7,097 bases of DNA from Stenotrophomonas sp. Its GTDB lineage: Bacteria; Pseudomonadota; Gammaproteobacteria; Xanthomonadales; Xanthomonadaceae. Each line of letters starts with the position of its first letter. Position 1 is the first letter of the stretch. Below are positions 6,018 to 7,097 of the stretch, piece by piece. A program made the position numbers and the translations under genes. Location: assembly GCA_003510825.1 (NCBI GenBank), contig DOKO01000169.1:1-7097 (forward strand), read 5' to 3'. The notes under the pieces were generated by a model. It saw only the letters and a list, made by a program, of their open reading frames with translations. It was not told where the DNA came from and searched no databases.

Positions 6018-7097
6018 ATGAGTGAACGACATGACGTGCTGATCGTCGGTGGCGGTCTGGTGGGAGCCAGCCTGGCCATCGCCCTGGACCGGCTGGGCCT
6101 GGACGTGGGCCTGCTCGAGGCCAGCCCGGCCGGCGAACTGCCGACGGTGTTCGACCAGCGCAACCTCAGCTTCGCCGCCGCCACCGTCAATGCGCTGACC
6201 GCGCTGGGGGTGATGCAGAAGCTGGCGATGGCGCCCGGCCCGATCCGGCGCATCCATGTCAGCCGCGCCGGAGATTTTGGCCGGGTCCAGCTCGACGCGG
6301 CCGATTACGACCGGCCCTGGTTCGGCCAGGTGGTGGTGGCGCGCGATTTCGGCCAGGCGCTGGAAGCGCGGCTGCAGGAACTGCCGCGCCTGCACCGTTA
6401 CCGGCCGATGCGTTTCCTCGGCCTGGGCGAAGTGATCGACGGCCATCGCCAGGTGCGCGTGGCCGACGAGGGCGGCGAGCGCGTGCTGCAGGCGCGGCTG
6501 GTGGTCGGTGCCGACGGTACCGCCAGCGGCGTGCGCGAGGCGCTGGGCATCGAGGTCGACCGCCATGATTTCCTGCAGACCCTGTTCGTCGCCCGTGTGC
6601 GCAGCCAGCGCGCGCCCGATGGCAGTGCCTGGGAGCGTTTCACCGACACCGGCCCGACGGCGCTGCTGCCGCGCGGTGACCGCCACTTCGGCTGCGTGCA
6701 CGGCGTGGCCCGTGACCAGGCCGAGGCTGTGATGGCATTGGACGATGCCGCCTGGCTGCAGCGCCTGCAGAACGCGCTCGGCTGGCGCGCCGGCCGCCTG
6801 CTCGAATCCGGTCCGCGCAGTGCCTATCCGCTGATCCAGGTGCTGGCGCGCGCGTTGGCCGGGCAGCGCACGGTGCTGCTGGGCAATGCCGCGCAGACCA
6901 TCCATCCGTTGGGCGCGCAGGGTTTCAACCTGGGCCTGCGCGATGCGCTGACCCTGGCCGAGCTGCTGGAAGACGCGGGCGGTGATGCCGGCAGCGATGG
7001 CCTGCTGCAGGCCTACGTGGCCCGCCGCGAAGAGGACCGTCGGCAGACGGTGGCGTTCTCCGGTGGCCTGGCGCGGCTGACCAGCAACCCGGCGCCG
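6018..7097 (+). CDS. ubiH: UbiH, FAD-dependent 2-octaprenyl-6-methoxyphenol hydroxylase (3' end beyond window)
   Basis: UbiH is a class A flavoprotein monooxygenase that hydroxylates the ring of a ubiquinone precursor in aerobic ubiquinone synthesis; it works at the inner membrane with other Ubi proteins. The frame is open for 360 codons from the ATG at 6018 to the right edge, out of about 390-400 usual for the family, so only the C-terminal end is missing. The FAD-binding Rossmann motif is DVLIVGGGLVGASLA (6-20). The segment FDQRNLSFAAATVNALTALG (45-64) aligns with the UbiH/COQ6 family FDxR region. The DG motif is VVGADGTASGVREALG (162-177), and the second FAD motif is LLGNAAQTIHPLGAQGFNLGLRDA (287-310). 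Asn in GNAA, where many relatives have GDAA, is usual for UbiH. Paralogues UbiI and UbiF are less likely alternatives. It is divergent from the btuM operon. Confidence 0.93.
   Translation, partial: MSERHDVLIVGGGLVGASLAIALDRLGLDVGLLEASPAGELPTVFDQRNLSFAAATVNALTALGVMQKLAMAPGPIRRIHVSRAGDFGRVQLDAADYDRPWFGQVVVARDFGQALEARLQELPRLHRYRPMRFLGLGEVIDGHRQVRVADEGGERVLQARLVVGADGTASGVREALGIEVDRHDFLQTLFVARVRSQRAPDGSAWERFTDTGPTALLPRGDRHFGCVHGVARDQAEAVMALDDAAWLQRLQNALGWRAGRLLESGPRSAYPLIQVLARALAGQRTVLLGNAAQTIHPLGAQGFNLGLRDALTLAELLEDAGGDAGSDGLLQAYVARREEDRRQTVAFSGGLARLTSNPAP

Noticed and set aside
5763..6905. A 380-codon open frame on the minus strand opposite ubiH and running into btuM
   Set aside because: It is a shadow of ubiH and crosses the divergent promoter region. 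The ubiH motifs on the plus strand are decisive.

Overview
The window is GC-rich (by eye roughly two-thirds G+C). Its proteins (LptD, SurA, a class II-type histone-deacetylase homologue, a PduO-type cobalamin adenosyltransferase, UbiH) look like those of Xanthomonadaceae, most likely Stenotrophomonas or a near relative. That placement rests on remembered sequence similarity, mainly of LptD, and no search was run. The DNA looks like ordinary chromosome: no insertion sequence, phage gene, CRISPR array, tRNA or rRNA was seen.

Layout. Five genes lie on the minus strand, so in transcription order they run from right to left: a six-helix membrane protein that I read as the vitamin B12 transporter BtuM (5928-5344), the cob(I)alamin adenosyltransferase PduO (5335-4781), a histone deacetylase/amidohydrolase family enzyme (4774-3836), lptD (from about 3746 to 1266) and surA (1269 to beyond the left edge). 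Gaps are 8 and 6 bases in the first three genes. A leader of about 89 bases precedes lptD, and lptD and surA overlap by four bases (ATGA). On the plus strand, ubiH starts at 6018 and runs off the right edge. A divergent 89-base spacer separates it from btuM.

How the genes fit together. BtuM and PduO form a compact B12 module: uptake across the inner membrane, with a conserved cysteine that in the studied homologue binds cobalt and removes cyanide, followed by conversion to adenosylcobalamin. The deacetylase-like enzyme is tightly linked, but its substrate is unknown. LptD inserts lipopolysaccharide into the outer leaflet of the outer membrane, and SurA is the periplasmic chaperone needed to fold LptD and other outer-membrane barrels, so their coupling makes functional sense. 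UbiH is an aerobic ubiquinone-synthesis hydroxylase.

The points most worth a second look are the BtuM assignment and its pairing with PduO, the apparent lack of a cobalamin riboswitch, an 8-bp inverted repeat symmetrically flanked by 11-bp direct repeats in the lptD leader, the ambiguous lptD start (GTG after the leader, or an ATG overlapping the upstream stop), and a -10-like box placed so that ubiH mRNA may be leaderless.
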